This document shows, piece by piece, positions 21,986 to 32,869 of a stretch of 64,000 nucleotides of DNA. The notes below the pieces were generated by a model, which searched no databases, had not been told where the DNA came from, and saw only the letters and a list, made by a program, of their open reading frames with translations. Each line of letters opens with the position of its first letter. Position 1 is the first letter of the stretch. This stretch comes from Castanea sativa (taxonomy: Eukaryota; Streptophyta; Magnoliopsida; Fagales; Fagaceae). The stretch covers positions 5,727,158-5,791,157 of the forward strand of contig NC_134024.1 in assembly GCF_040712315.1 (NCBI RefSeq). The letters are read 5' to 3'. Made by a program: the position numbers and the translations under genes.

Positions 21986-23477
21986 ATAAGTGCACTTTTA
22001 GTCCCTACATTTTGACCCTATTTCTATTTTGGTCCCTACATTTTCATTTCACAATTTTTAGTCCCTAAACCAATTAACGCGTGTTATTTTAGTCCTTATC
22101 GTCACTCAACTAACAGAAAATGCTGACGTGGTTAATGGCACAGTAAAATAATAATTAAAAAATCTATTTTAACATTAAAAAATTGCCGGCGTTTAAATTA
22201 ATTTTAATTAAATAAAAAAAATTAAAAACAAAAAATTAAACGTGAACATCAACAACAACAAACCCAGAATCAAGAACATCAACATCAACAATAACAAAAC
22301 TAGATCAGACCGACCCAAACCAACAACAACGAACCACATCCAAACCAACAATAACAAACCCACACCCAAACCAACAATAACATACGCACATCGATCAGAC
22401 CAACAAGCTCAGACTAACAACAACAACGGCTTCAACCTCTCATCGGCTTGACAAGCTCCCATCACTTGCAAATCCAGAGCCTGCAGCCATTGAAGAACGC
22501 GGCCCTTTCGATCTCCGCTGAAGCAACAAATCTTCGTCCCCTTCGTCCACGAGAATATCCGTCAAACGCTCCGTCAGCCCAATCTCGCTCCTCGACTCGT
22601 TGTTCTCCCACGAACCATTCGAACTCGCTTCGGATCGAACACCACACGACGAAACCGAGTCCTCCATTGACAACGAAGACGACGACGACGACGAATCTTC
22701 ATATTCCTTGCTGTCGTATTGGTTCACGCGATCTTGACCGTCGATCTTCTTGTTAGCCATAGGAAATCTCTGAGAAAAAAAATATATAAATTTTCTTGAA
22801 AAATTCAGATCAAATCTCAATCGGAAACCCTAGAAACGGGGCTCAGATCTTGAAGAAATGGGTTTGTTGTTGTCGTTGGTCTAATCAGTGTGGGTTTGTT
22901 ATTATTGGTTTGGGTGTGGTTTGTTGTTGTTGGTTTGGGTGTGGTTCGGTCTGGGTTTGTTGTTCATGTTCATGTTCTTGACTGGGTTTGTTGTTCTTTG
23001 AGGTTCATGATCTTGATTATGGGTTTGTTGTGGTTAATGCTTATGTTCAATTTTTTCTTTTTAATTTTTTTTTGAGTTTGTTAAAATTTGGGTATGTGAT
23101 GGGTTGACTGATGATATTGAATTGGGTTTGTGTTCTTGTTCAAGTTAAATTAGATCTTAATTCATGTTACTTTTAATTTTTTATTTTGTTAAATTGAGAA
23201 ATTATTATTTTAACTCATATTTTTTTCTTTTGTTAAAATTGAGAAATTAATTTTTTTAAATTATAATCTGACGTGGCATGGGTAATGAGTGCCACGGTGG
23301 ATTTTTAATAGTATTTTAATCCCTCCGTTAGCCACATTAGCATTTTCTGTTAGTTGAATGACGGTAAGGAGTAAAATAACACGCGTTAATTGATTTAGGG
23401 ACTAAAAGTGGTGAAATGAAAATGTAGAGACCAAAATAGAAATATGGTCAAAATGTAGAAACTAAAAGTGCATTTAT
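21986..23477 (-). mobile_element. Pack-MULE-like element with long inverted ends
   Basis: Terminal inverted repeats of about 147-150 bp: 21986-22132 and 23328-23477. The left begins ATAAGTGCACTTTTAGTCCC, the right (reverse complement) ATAAATGCACTTTTAGTTTC, and both reach CTAACAGAAAATGCT. Inside lies a host-gene piece (22440-22840, - strand) framed by inverted low-complexity TTGTTGTTGGTTTGGG tracts (22250-22436 and 22860-23040). No transposase and no clear target duplication were found. Long inverted ends plus an enclosed host fragment are the hallmark of Pack-MULEs. Confidence 0.65.
22440..22760 (-). pseudogene. Captured first exon of a conserved plant gene
   Basis: The start codon is at 22760-22758 (MANKKIDGQDRVNQYD), followed by a Ser run, SVSSCGVRSEASSNGSWENN and EIGLTERLTDILVDEGDED. 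At 22511-22517 the frame shifts, then another frame reads DRKGRVLQWLQALDLQVMG and ACQADE. From memory this joins two parts of one plant protein family of unknown function containing VLQWLQALD-x-QVMGAC; I cannot name it safely. Upstream (22761-22840) is leader-like DNA with a CTAGGGTTTCC telo-box. The piece stops abruptly at 22440 in low-complexity DNA, so only part of the gene was captured. Confidence 0.6.
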
Positions 23478-23699
23478 GTCTTTTTTCTAATAAAATGTGT
23501 TTGCGCCTTGCGGTAACTTTATTTATTTATTTAAAATATTAAAAAAGAAAACACATGTAAGGTTGAGCGTTGTTGCTCTAACCTTACAAAGACGTGTATA
23601 AAGAGAGAGATTATATGATAACAAAACATTTTCATATCACTTTTGTTTTTATTGTGGTAAGGTTGCGACAATTTGTTGTGTACTTATTTGTACAATAGA

Positions 23700-23920
23700 A
23701 AATGTTTACCACTATCACTTAGACAAATTGTACTTTGTGTAGTGATTAAAAAGACATTAATAAGATGATTATTATTATTATTATTATTATTATTATAGAT
23801 GAACAGAAGAATCTAGAACTAGAATCTCATGCATAAATAAATAAATAAAAGTCTAAACTTAGATTTAGACTTGGTTACTATATCAGACTTGCTAGTGAAG
23901 ATAGTTGAAAATAACTCTTA
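23700..23920 (+). promoter_or_regulatory. Upstream region of NAC copy B, relic
   Basis: Resembles 2200-2420 and 45425-45640 upstream of copies A and C (GTACTTTGTGTAGTGATTA, GAATCTAGAA, TTGGTTACTATATCAGACTTGC). It has expanded (ATT)n and (AAAT)n tracts and no TATAAA box at the homologous place. It shows that block B originally included the promoter, although exons 1-2 are now missing. Confidence 0.5.
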
Positions 23921-24059
23921 GATACACAACACTTGCTTTAAACCTTTTTAACTCACACTCATTTTTTAATGTGGGAATATCATCATCTATTTATTTATTA
24001 ATGATGTGGTCAATTTAATTAACTTGTTTTAAAACAGATACAAAAGATTTTATTAAGTC

Positions 24060-24130
24060 AATATCTCAGACAGCAGCAAAGATCCCACTTCCTCTTCGTC
24101 CGTAAAGGTACTTATTTTTCAATAACTATT
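24060..24130 (+). repeat. Dispersed repeat, copy 2 (CAGACAGCAGCAAAGATCC)
   Basis: Close copy of 19930-19997 in the same orientation. Here it occupies the place where exons 1-2 of the NAC gene should be, between the relic promoter and exon 3. Confidence 0.6.
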
Positions 24131-24277
24131 TTTTTTATACCATTCACAGGGAAACAAGTACATAGATACAAAGTTCAGATTACAAAATAGTTGGGTTAAA
24201 CTAGCAATACTGAGTAGGCACTCTAGTTGCCATCTCAGCTACATCACAAACCTGGCCTAGAACTACTTTAGGATGAT

Positions 24278-26134
24278 GTGTTCGTCCAATTCACTTGGGT
24301 GCTTAACATTATGCAGAAGTCCTTTGTACTTTGTCGTTTATTCAATCATGAAGAAAAGAGTAACAAAGGTGGACCTGCAAAGTCTAAGCCAGCACTGTCT
24401 CCTGTATCTTCAGTATTGGAAGTGCAAGCTGAAAGTCATCAAACAAGTAATCAATCTTGTTATGCTGAAATTTCTGATCAAATGATGTATAATGTTACAG
24501 AACTTGTTCAGTGTAACAATGACAACGACCATCATGAAGCATATGTTGCAGATGATCAAGCAGAAGGGGTGAGATATATATATATATATATATATATATT
24601 TATTTATTTTGGAATTGAGAAGTATAGTAAATTAATCAAGTACTTATCTTGAGCATTCATGTTTCTTTCGTCAGGTTGATTTAAGTGATGGGGACATAGA
24701 ACTTCTCATGGGTGCATTCTATGTCCCTCCAGAGGACCCTCCATCCAGTTTATCCCTTACCACTACTGATGTTTCAACTCCGATCACTGTCAAATCTTCT
24801 CATAAAGAAACACAATCTGAACCAACATTGGCTCCAGCATCTCAAGAATTGCCTGAGCAAGCTGAATACCATCCAATTAATTGCATAACAAGATTTGACG
24901 ATGTAGCACCCCTTGCATGTAAAGATGATTATAATGCAAATGCTGCAGAAAATCAAGCGGCAGAAGTAAATACTACAGAAGTGAGAATGAATTTTACTTT
25001 CAGCTTAAAACAGTTGTCAATATTATTATTTTATGGGAATTTGAATTGCAAATAACTAAAAATATATACTTATCTCAGTAATTCATTTGTCTTCCATCAG
25101 GTTGACCTCGATCTGGATATGGACAAAGCCTTCGAAGGGTTCTATATCCCTCCACCAGGGCCAGTAGATTGCAACCTTTTCTCCCCATCAACTTTAACCC
25201 CCGTTACTGCTGTTTCATATTCTACCACAGCTGAAGCTTCTCTTGAAGCACAGTCTATGCGAGTCCCAGCTTCTGTGTCTCCAGAATTAGGAAGTGAAGC
25301 TGACAATTATCGCACAAGTTTTCGATGTCTTCCTGAAGAAATTTCTGATGGAATAACAACTAAGACTGTAGTGCCCATTGAGTACAATGGTTATAAAACT
25401 TATGTTGCAAAAAATCAAGTGGCAGAAGTGACATCTGATGAGGTGAGGAAAGAATTAAATTCAATCATAAAACAATAACATCTCTCTTCCAAGGGTTGTT
25501 AACTAGTTAAGTACCTATCTTATTCATTTATATTTCTAACATCAGGCTGATTTGCAGGTGGAGGCAGGCTCAAATATGTTCCCTGACACACCACAGCCAC
25601 TAGGTTACGACATGTTATCCCCATTACACTCGCACATGCAAGCAGAGTTAGGTTCTTCTCGCATCCCTTACCCTTTTACCAATGACTTAAACAGCGGTTA
25701 TTGGAGGGTGCATCACCAAGATATTGCTTTTGATGATGGGACCCTGAAAAACATGGTCTCTGATAAGGACAATGGGTCATGCAGTGGGTCAGATGCCAAT
25801 CTGGTAAGTGAAAACTCTCAAGATATTGTTTATTAATTGATCTTGCAAGTTTTTCGAAGAAAATTTAAGTTGTGTTAATTTGCAGCTGAAGACTTTTTAT
25901 ACTCCTTTGTGGGTACTTTTTGAGTTATTCAATGTGGTTTATTTGTATCTTTTATCTTCAGATAAATTGGTCTTCTAAAAGCTAACCTTGCAGTGTTATT
26001 ATGTACAGCTGTTTGCGTTTGAGGATCCAGAATGGGTGTCGCTTGATGAGATCTTCAATCCAGAGGTTTCATCAGGGTTGTTAAAATCAGGATCATCTCT
26101 AGGAGGGTCTGCGGGATCAGATCATAGGATCTGA
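24278..26134 (+). CDS. NAC copy B, C-terminal exons only (no DNA-binding domain)
   Basis: Open exons homologous to exons 3-7 of copy A: 24317-24568, 24675-24980, 25101-25442, 25546-25803, 26009-26134 (84+102+114+86+41 codons), each with clean AG..GT borders and no stop. Only the last NAC strand (SFVLCRLFNHEE) remains; the WKATGKD and MHEYR exons are absent from at least 19270-24270. An ATG at 24278 is in frame with exon 3 through the former acceptor, so a product of about 440 residues without DNA binding is possible. Otherwise it is a 5'-truncated pseudogene whose frames happen to be intact. Its last exon (LFAFEDPEWVSLDEIF) differs from A and C. Confidence 0.65.
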
Positions 26135-27723
26135 TTGAAGATACACTTACTAATATTAGTAAGGGTAAAAATTAAAAGAATTATTAGTCTTTCTTGGAAA
26201 GAATTTATCCAAGAAAAAAGAAAGAAAGAAAGTTGTTCTCAGAACAGAGTAAAAGAATTTTTATTACTCTTTGAAGACAAATTGGAGCTCTTCCTTTTCC
26301 CACATACATACATTTGCAAACATTCCCCAAAGTCTCCTCAACCCGATTCACTCTTTTTCACCACAAAAGATAATTTTAGTATATTCCAACCATCTTTCCC
26401 TCTACTCTCCCCTCTGCCCCTTCCATTTCATTCCAGTCCAAACATAGTGCTATTGTCTTTTACAAACCACAGACCCATGGTATTTTACATTCAAAAGCCT
26501 ACTTCCTCCTTCAACAACTCAAATTGACTACCACCCTATTTCCCTCTACTCTCCTCTGCCCTACCCCACCCCCCCAAAAAACTCTAAAAAAGACTACCAG
26601 ATTGGGCTTATTTCAGCTCCAAGCTCCAAGGTGAATTTAAAGGTTTCACTTGGAAAACCCAATCTAGGTCAGGATTTTAATTAATCCTGTTCTTAATAGA
26701 CTTCTAGTTCTGGTTGAAGTCATTGATTTTTAAGATTTGTAGAATTGTGAGATCGAAGATCCTTGATTGAGATTTTAACAACCCCTGGACTCTGTTACAG
26801 AGTGAAACAAGTACAATCGATTACTGTACCGTCACTTCTCGTGTATAATGTTGAGGTGTGCTGGACAGCCTTGGTGTTCTTATGAGAGGACCTTACAAGT
26901 ACAATGCGTCCTCATTTCCTGGTGCTGTGAACAAATTATATATGTATATACTGAATTAAGCTATCGTTTGGAATTAGTATGAGGATTTGGCAACTACGCA
27001 AATGGAAGCAAGGCTTCATTGTTGTTAAATCTGTATGCAGTGTGATTTATGTTTAAGCTGTACTGATAATTGTCTACTTTTGTAAACATGAAATGATATG
27101 TATTCTTAAGTCGACCGATGATTTTCGTTAATGTTATCATCTTTAAAGTTTGGATGTTTAAAATGGGTATGCTGGAATGTGGTTGTTTTTAGTTGCTTGT
27201 GTGTGTTTAGACAAGAAGAATGCATGAAAACTGAAATCAAGTTGAGCTAGAATTGAAGCATGTACAATGAAAAAGGCTGGTGTACACAGGATTGGAATGA
27301 GTGACATGGTCCAGGACCTCCAGATTGAAGGTGTCATAATCAGGTTATAATCCAGTAGTTAAATGCAGGAATGTCTTCAGGTAAAGATTTAATGGTTGTT
27401 GAATTTCAATGTTTTATTATTAATGTTGATATTATTCTAAGTGCATATATTCAAGCTTGAAGGATGGGTTGCTTGCTATGGTGGTAGTTTTACAATTGAA
27501 ACTCACACAATTTTGTTTCAGAATATTCGATAAATCATCTTACATAAGTTTAAGGTGACCTAAAGCTTGGCTAATTCATATTCAGAATTTGTTAGCTATG
27601 GTAGACATTTTTATGTACTTAGGATGTTCACTTTTGACTTTCAAAACCTATTATTCTTGCTTTTCTGTTTTCTTAATTTTGTTTTGGAGTGGATCTTTTC
27701 CGAGGCTTGCTTCGAAAGGAATT
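26135..27723 (+). other. 3' flank of NAC copy B
   Basis: Homologous to 7101-8657 and 49948-51450, with a private pyrimidine-rich insertion at about 26330-26580 (CCCTCTACTCTCCCCTCTG, ACCCCACCCCCCC). No conserved open frame. The flank includes the shared TTTGGAATTAGTATGAGGA and GGAAGCAAGGCTTCATTG words. Confidence 0.55.
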
Positions 27724-27859
27724 GGGCTGTTTGGTATAGCATTTTCAGCAACAATTTTCAATTTTTCAACATTACACGTATTTTTACACACTTTTTTATC
27801 CACACATATTTCCAAAAAATAGAAACAATGTTACTAAAACAACTTTACCAAGCGGGCCC
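27724..27859. mobile_element. GGGCCCGTTTG-family MITE, copy 3
   Basis: Ends are GGGCTGTTTGGTA and TACCAAGCGGGCCC (inverted). In block C the same place reads CGAAAGGTTGGACTTAGAAG without insertion (51447-51465), so the element entered block B after B and C separated. Target duplication not clear. Confidence 0.7.
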
Positions 27860-27869
27860 TAAGACTTAG

Positions 27870-28179
27870 AAGCAACTTTTTTGTTGATTAAAAGGTAAGT
27901 TTTTTGAAAAGAAACGAAATATTTACCAAGTACTATTATTAGAGTTAACCTCATGCTCTCTCCTTGTGTTTTTTGTTTCTAAAAAAAAAGAAAAAAAATC
28001 CAATTGTTTAGTATAATTTGCCCAGTTCCTTTTAAAAGTTTAAAGTTTTCGATCATGACTCTTTGGAACTTATAATCGTGGTAGCCCAAGACTTAAGACC
28101 CCTTTAAAAAAGGCTTCTAACCTCCTTAAAAAAAAAAGGACTAAAAATTGTAAAGTGATAATAGGAATATTACAAAATT
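27870..28179. other. Spacer between NAC block B and copia remnant
   Basis: About 300 bp of AT-rich DNA with A runs. Nothing recognised apart from the start of copia-like sequence at its right end. Confidence 0.5.
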
Positions 28180-28662
28180 TACAATATATCTAAATGAACT
28201 TAGTATATTTTTTTGTCTCATTTATAATATGCAAATCAAAACCAAATATTAATAAATCATCCATATAGAGGCTATCGGGCTAACAAACATTTTAAGTTTC
28301 CCAATATTTTTAGTTAAATGCATTTGTCACATTCATTTGACTTTTATCCATTGAATTTTCATGCCATTGTTTTGGGGACCTTGTTTAAGCCATATATTTC
28401 TCTAATTACATTACATACCTTGTTTTCTTGGCCAAGATCTATAAAGCCTTTAGTTTGGTCTAATAAATTTCTTCTTCTAAGTCTCCATTTAAAAAAAAAA
28501 AATCATATTTATATCCAATTGATGAATTTTCAAATCACATATTATAGCATTAGTAATTAGCAATATAATGCATGTAATCCTAGAAACCGGAGAAAATGTG
28601 TAAAGAAAAAAAAATCAAGATCATCTTTTTGTTTAAAGCTTTTTGCAACAATTTTAGCTTTT
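28180..28662 (-). pseudogene. Old copia reverse transcriptase remnant (left half)
   Basis: On the - strand, near 28470, a frame reads NGDLEEEIY, the conserved copia motif LNGDLEEEVYM, followed by text resembling GFIDLGQENKVC and a KSLYGLKQ-like stretch. Many stops. It stops at 28662 where gypsy element 2 inserted; the other parts of the same copia pol continue at 40094. Confidence 0.55.
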
Positions 28663-29401
28663 TGTAAGTGTACAATTGCACCTGGACCCAAAGACAATTA
28701 TGGGCTCAGGCCCAATGAGCCTTAAACAATGAAATTTGTAGAGTGTGGGCTTGAAATCTAGATTAGAGGGACTGAGTACTTGATGACAGGCTATGGTGTG
28801 CAAACACTTATAAATAATGAATGATAATTGCAGATGGACCTCCTCGGACGTGAGCCGAGGACTACTTCTGTATTTTTTATCTTTCTTTCTCAAAGATTAC
28901 AATTCTTCATCCCCCTCCCTTCGTTACAGACTGCCCCCCTTAAATACTTCTTCTGATGATGCTTTATCCACGTGTTGCTCAAATCTCCACCCCTCTAGAT
29001 ATTTCTTCTCTTAGTGCCTTTGAATAGTAACCAGAAGTTTCAGTTCTACTGTTCAGGGATCACTTCCCCATTAATGCGGTTAGGGAGGTAGGTGCAGAGT
29101 CTTTAATGTGGAGGTGGCAGCCTTTGCTCATGATATTTTTCTAACACCGGTGTATCTAGAAGGTTCAGGGTTTCACCCTCTTAACCAACAGTCTTTCTGA
29201 AATTCTGCCTTGACCTTCGTAGTGAATCTCCGAGTTCTCTTGGGTCTGTCCGAGGAGAAACTCACCCTCAGACGTGTCCTCGGACCCTCGGCGTCTGGGC
29301 CGATTCGCAGTACTAACAAATTCTTAGCTCAAGAACAGATCGGCCCTCCTTGCTAGAGCCCAAAGGCCCAAATGCCTACTTGGGTCCTTTTACTCCCCAC
29401 A
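28663..29401 (-). repeat. 3' LTR of element 2
   Basis: TGTAAGTGTACAATTGCACC to CCTTTTACTCCCCACA. Pairs with 39355-40093. Contains the inverted words CCTCGGACGTGAGCCGAGG near 28840. The polypurine tract follows inside at 29402-29425 (- strand GAGTTTTGAGGGGCTAT). Confidence 0.93.
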
Positions 29402-29905
29402 ATAGCCCCTCAAAACTCTATTTTTCAGCATCCGAGGAGAAAAATAGGGTTTTGATCCAACAAGAACTTACCCCACACGTTTGTAAATAACTGCGCGTGT
29501 GGAGATCGTTTCGCGTTCCAGAGAATGCCACTTGGCGGTTTTAATTTCAAAAACGCGCGCATTTATTACCGTAAGTTACACCTTATCCCCTACGTTCAAC
29601 GGTGAGATGAGCATCTAACGGCCCTTGTTACCCCCTAAAAATTTGGGCGGGACGAATGCAATTTCAAGGCCGCTTCCCGCACGTCGTGACGCTTTGGAAA
29701 CCTGCGCCTTCATTTATTTCTTTAGAGGCTAATCCCATCAAAACATCAGTAATCACCTTTTCTCTGCAGAAATCCGTGGAAACTCGCACAACTTCAAACT
29801 TGTAAGTTCCTATTCTTTTTCTTTAATCTATTCTCCTCGGATCTTGTCCTCGGCTCCCACCTTAATCATTCTTTCCCTTAAAACTTAGTCTTTCGTTCCT
29901 TCTTG

Positions 29906-30407
29906 ATGGGTAGATTTAAGTGTTTAGTTGACACCGCCGATGGGATGGAAGGTTTCAGAGCCAAATACCGTATTCCCAATGACGTAGGTTTAAGATACTG
30001 TCCGGCGGAAGCCGTGGCTGGGTCTAGGAAAACGGAAGAGGTTATCATCCACATGATTGCCTTCATAGAAGGTGGGATGACCCTCCCTATGAGAAGCGTG
30101 ACCAGGGAATACCTCCGCAACCACCGGTTGTGTCCTGACCAGTGTGCTCCCAACGTCTTTAGAGTCTTAGGAAGTGTCGATGCTCTAAATGAGCAGATGG
30201 GTCTGAACCTTACCTGGCATGACGTCACCTTTATGTACGAATGCCACAAACTCACTAGGGTAGGCTATTATATCAAATCCCGCTCTAGCGTAGTTAGGTT
30301 GATCTTCTGTCTACCCAAATCCAATAAAGGCATGAAGGACGACTACCTCATCGCCTCAGGCAACTGGCACAACGGCCTCCACTGCCCAGTTGAGTGGGGA
30401 GATCTAG
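29906..30407 (+). CDS. Antisense ORF exon 1 of element 2
   Basis: ATG at 29906 opens 167 codons without a stop: MGRFKCLVDTADGMEGFRAK, then EVIIHMIAFIEGGMTLPMRS, CPDQCAPNVFRVLGSVDALN and YIKSRSSVVRLIFCLPKSNK. It resembles the N-terminal region of plant 'putative gypsy type transposon' proteins, as I remember them. The exon ends at GATCTAG/GTGCGA and joins 30558 (GCAG/ATAAAC) in phase, giving DLDKQHVRSRLSH. The strand is opposite to gag-pol. Function unknown. That this exon is still fully open while the following exons carry stops is worth noting. Confidence 0.6.
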
Positions 30408-30557
30408 GTGCGACTCCTTAGGATCTAACTTCCCACTCCGTAACTCCACCTAACATCTTAAAATGTGCATTTGCATTTACTTAAGCGTCTAACTTTAGTT
30501 TAGTACATGTCCTACAAATCTGACCATGTTCGTTTGTTTTGGTGTCTTTCTTTGCAG

Positions 30558-32424
30558 ATAAACAACACGTGCGATCTCGCTTGAGCCATTGTAACGTCAC
30601 AGATTTGAACTGAGTATTACACTTAGAGGTGTTCGTCAGTGAAGACTTACAACTTAGGGCGGCTCACTTGATATTAGGGTACGACCCTATCTCCTCGGAC
30701 TTCCAAGAGATTGAGAACGCCATCGTTGCGGGTGACCGGAGGCGAAGAAGGATTCACGTAGCCAGACCACACTTCTTAGCCAACCATAACATTCCGGACG
30801 CCCCCTACACTGTATTGTACTCACAGCCCATTGCGGCAATCCCCCTCGCCACGCACTCTCAGGCAACAGTTGTCCCAGAGGAACAAGTGTCTTCGTCGAA
30901 CACGTTGGACGAGGAGATAGATAAGTTTCAACTTGAGGACGTCCAAAGGCCTCGTGGAAACCCATTTGTCGTCCTCTCTGACGAAGAAGAGGAAGCCGCC
31001 GAGACCTCTGGGATAGCCGGTCTAGTGATAGCACGTCCAGACGACAGCTCTATTGAAGTGGACATGGACGTGCTTAAGGACCTCCTGACCGCGAGAGGGG
31101 AGAAAGTTGCCAAAAAGGGGGCGAGAGGATCTCAAGTTCCCCCAACCTTGCCACCACCCCCTCTTCTGGCCGACCCTAAGCCTCCGGCCGAAGACCCGAA
31201 GAAGAAAAGGAAGGTGGAGGCCGAGAGGGCTGGTGGCGAGAAGCAAAAGAAGTTGAAACAGCAGCCACCGCCGGCTCAGCAGCAGAAGCTGGACAAGGGC
31301 AAAGGGCGCGCCCGTTCAGTTGAAAGCGGCGAGATCAGAGACAGGGCCGAGGTGCGCCGAGCACCAGCTATGTGGTCTCCCGAACTGAGATTGGATGGAG
31401 CGCCAATTCCCCTCCAGTCCAACATCAGGTTGTTCCAACAAGGCCATGCCCTCCACCTGGCCGAGGCGTTGAAGAGTCCTCTTCTGCTACCCAAGGACAT
31501 AGAAGTCTTAGAGAAGATGAGCCAGGCTCAGCTGTTCCTTTTATTGAAAAGGGATTTAACTCTAGTAAGTTCCACCTCACACTTATACTCTAGGTTCATT
31601 TGTAAACACTTCACCACATTTAACCCCCTGACATTTTTTTGCAAGCCATCCAAGAAATTTTCACGGCCAAGAAATTCGTGGAGGATTCTCAGAAGCAAGC
31701 TGGAATGGAGCAAGAGCTACGATAAGAGACAAAAAGGTCCCTAGGCCAGGCCCTAGCAGAAAATGGGAAGATCACATCGCAGCTGGCCGATCTAAAAAGA
31801 GAGAAAGATGGTGCCGAGGCCAGCTTAAGGACGATGGAGAAATAAGTGGAGGGGCAACGTAAGCTTCTTTGCCAAAAGGACGATAAGCTCTCCCAAGCCC
31901 AACGGGCGAGCTTTGACTTGGAGAAGGAGCTTAAGTGGATGAAGGAGGAGGCTCGCACCGACAAGCGCTCACTGGAGGCCGCTAAGCAGGCCAACTATCA
32001 GGAGGGAGTGACTGCAACGTAGGAACTGTTGACAGAAGCCTTTGCGGCCTTGTGCCGAGAGTACTGTCAACAGGTCTGGGGAGAGGCCTTGAACGCAACA
32101 GGGGTTCCTTAAGCTTCCGAGCTGAGGAAGCCTGAGAATGTTTGGCTTCCCCTAGACATACAGGAGATAGAAGACCCTCTTGTTGTTGCCTCTCCTGCCC
32201 TTCCTCCCGTGGTGCTAGAACTCGTTCCTGATCCTACAGAACCTGAAGGTTCCCATAAAGAGAAGGACGGGTGTGAAGCTGTTGAGCAGGAGCAAAGCTA
32301 GAATGTGGAGCCCATCCTTCCTCTAACAGACAAAGGGAAATAAGTCTTGTCTACCTTTGAGTTGGAGCTGAAGAGCACAGGGGCTGGCAGCAGCTCCCTC
32401 CAAGACCCCCCTCCCAAAGCTTAG
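30558..32424 (+). pseudogene. Antisense ORF, later exons of element 2 (coiled coil)
   Basis: Continues exon 1 in frame, with a TGA at 30611-30613. Then a long open stretch follows: YDPISSDFQEIENAIVAGDR, an acidic run (DEEEEAAE), a Pro-rich part, and a basic KKKRKVEAERAGGEKQKK-type patch that looks like a nuclear localisation signal (about 31200-31250). After an intron-like gap (31565 to about 31640) comes a coiled coil (IFTAKKFVEDSQKQAGMEQE ... DLKREKDGAEASLRTMEK) and REYCQQVWGEALNATGVP. At least five later stops are TAG or TAA where Gln would fit. It ends at TAG 32422-32424. Probably a nuclear protein when intact. Confidence 0.6.
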
Positions 32425-32865
32425 GGCCTAGCATAGGATTTTTTCTGTACTTTGCAGTTTTCTTCACGTAATGATGTATTATGCTTATAATTAATGAAGA
32501 ACAATGTTTATTCAACCTTTATTCAAGTTGTATTTATTTTACTTTATTCTTTTTGTGCTTTGTCATGAAAGTTCTCACTAACACATAGTTAAAGGAAGAA
32601 CAGAATAAATAAGTTTAACTCCAACAGTCAAACAATTATAACTTATAAACAGCCATATGCACACTTGCTTTGTAGAGTGAATCATTCAAGAATCTGGCAA
32701 AAACTAACTTAGCTTGGATGGTATGCAGTTCCTTACTTAGAAAGCCCACATGATAGTTAAACTTTGTAATCCAAAATATCAATTTTAGTAGAGTGTAAGG
32801 TTCGAAGATCATACCTTACAGAATCTTTATTTCGATATTTACAGTTGCTTACCTTAAGATCCAAT
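32425..32865. other. Element 2 spacer between aORF and tandem array
   Basis: AT-rich, non-coding. An early diverged repeat unit may begin near 32760 (AAAATATCAATTTTAG, GGTTCGAAGATCATACCTTA). The + strand words AATAATTAATGAAG could serve the antisense transcript as 3' end. Confidence 0.4.
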
Positions 32866-32869
32866 TTAA

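Noticed and set aside
26135..26527. 130-codon frame behind copy B
   Set aside because: Not conserved in the homologous flanks of A and C; Pro/Ser content comes from a pyrimidine-rich insertion.
28817..29014. Identical 65-codon frames in both LTRs of element 2
   Set aside because: Identity reflects LTR duplication; no start context or domain, and the frame is antisense to the element.
30687..31246. Several - strand frames opposite the antisense ORF
   Set aside because: Shadows of the GC-rich antisense ORF; they show no retroelement domain.
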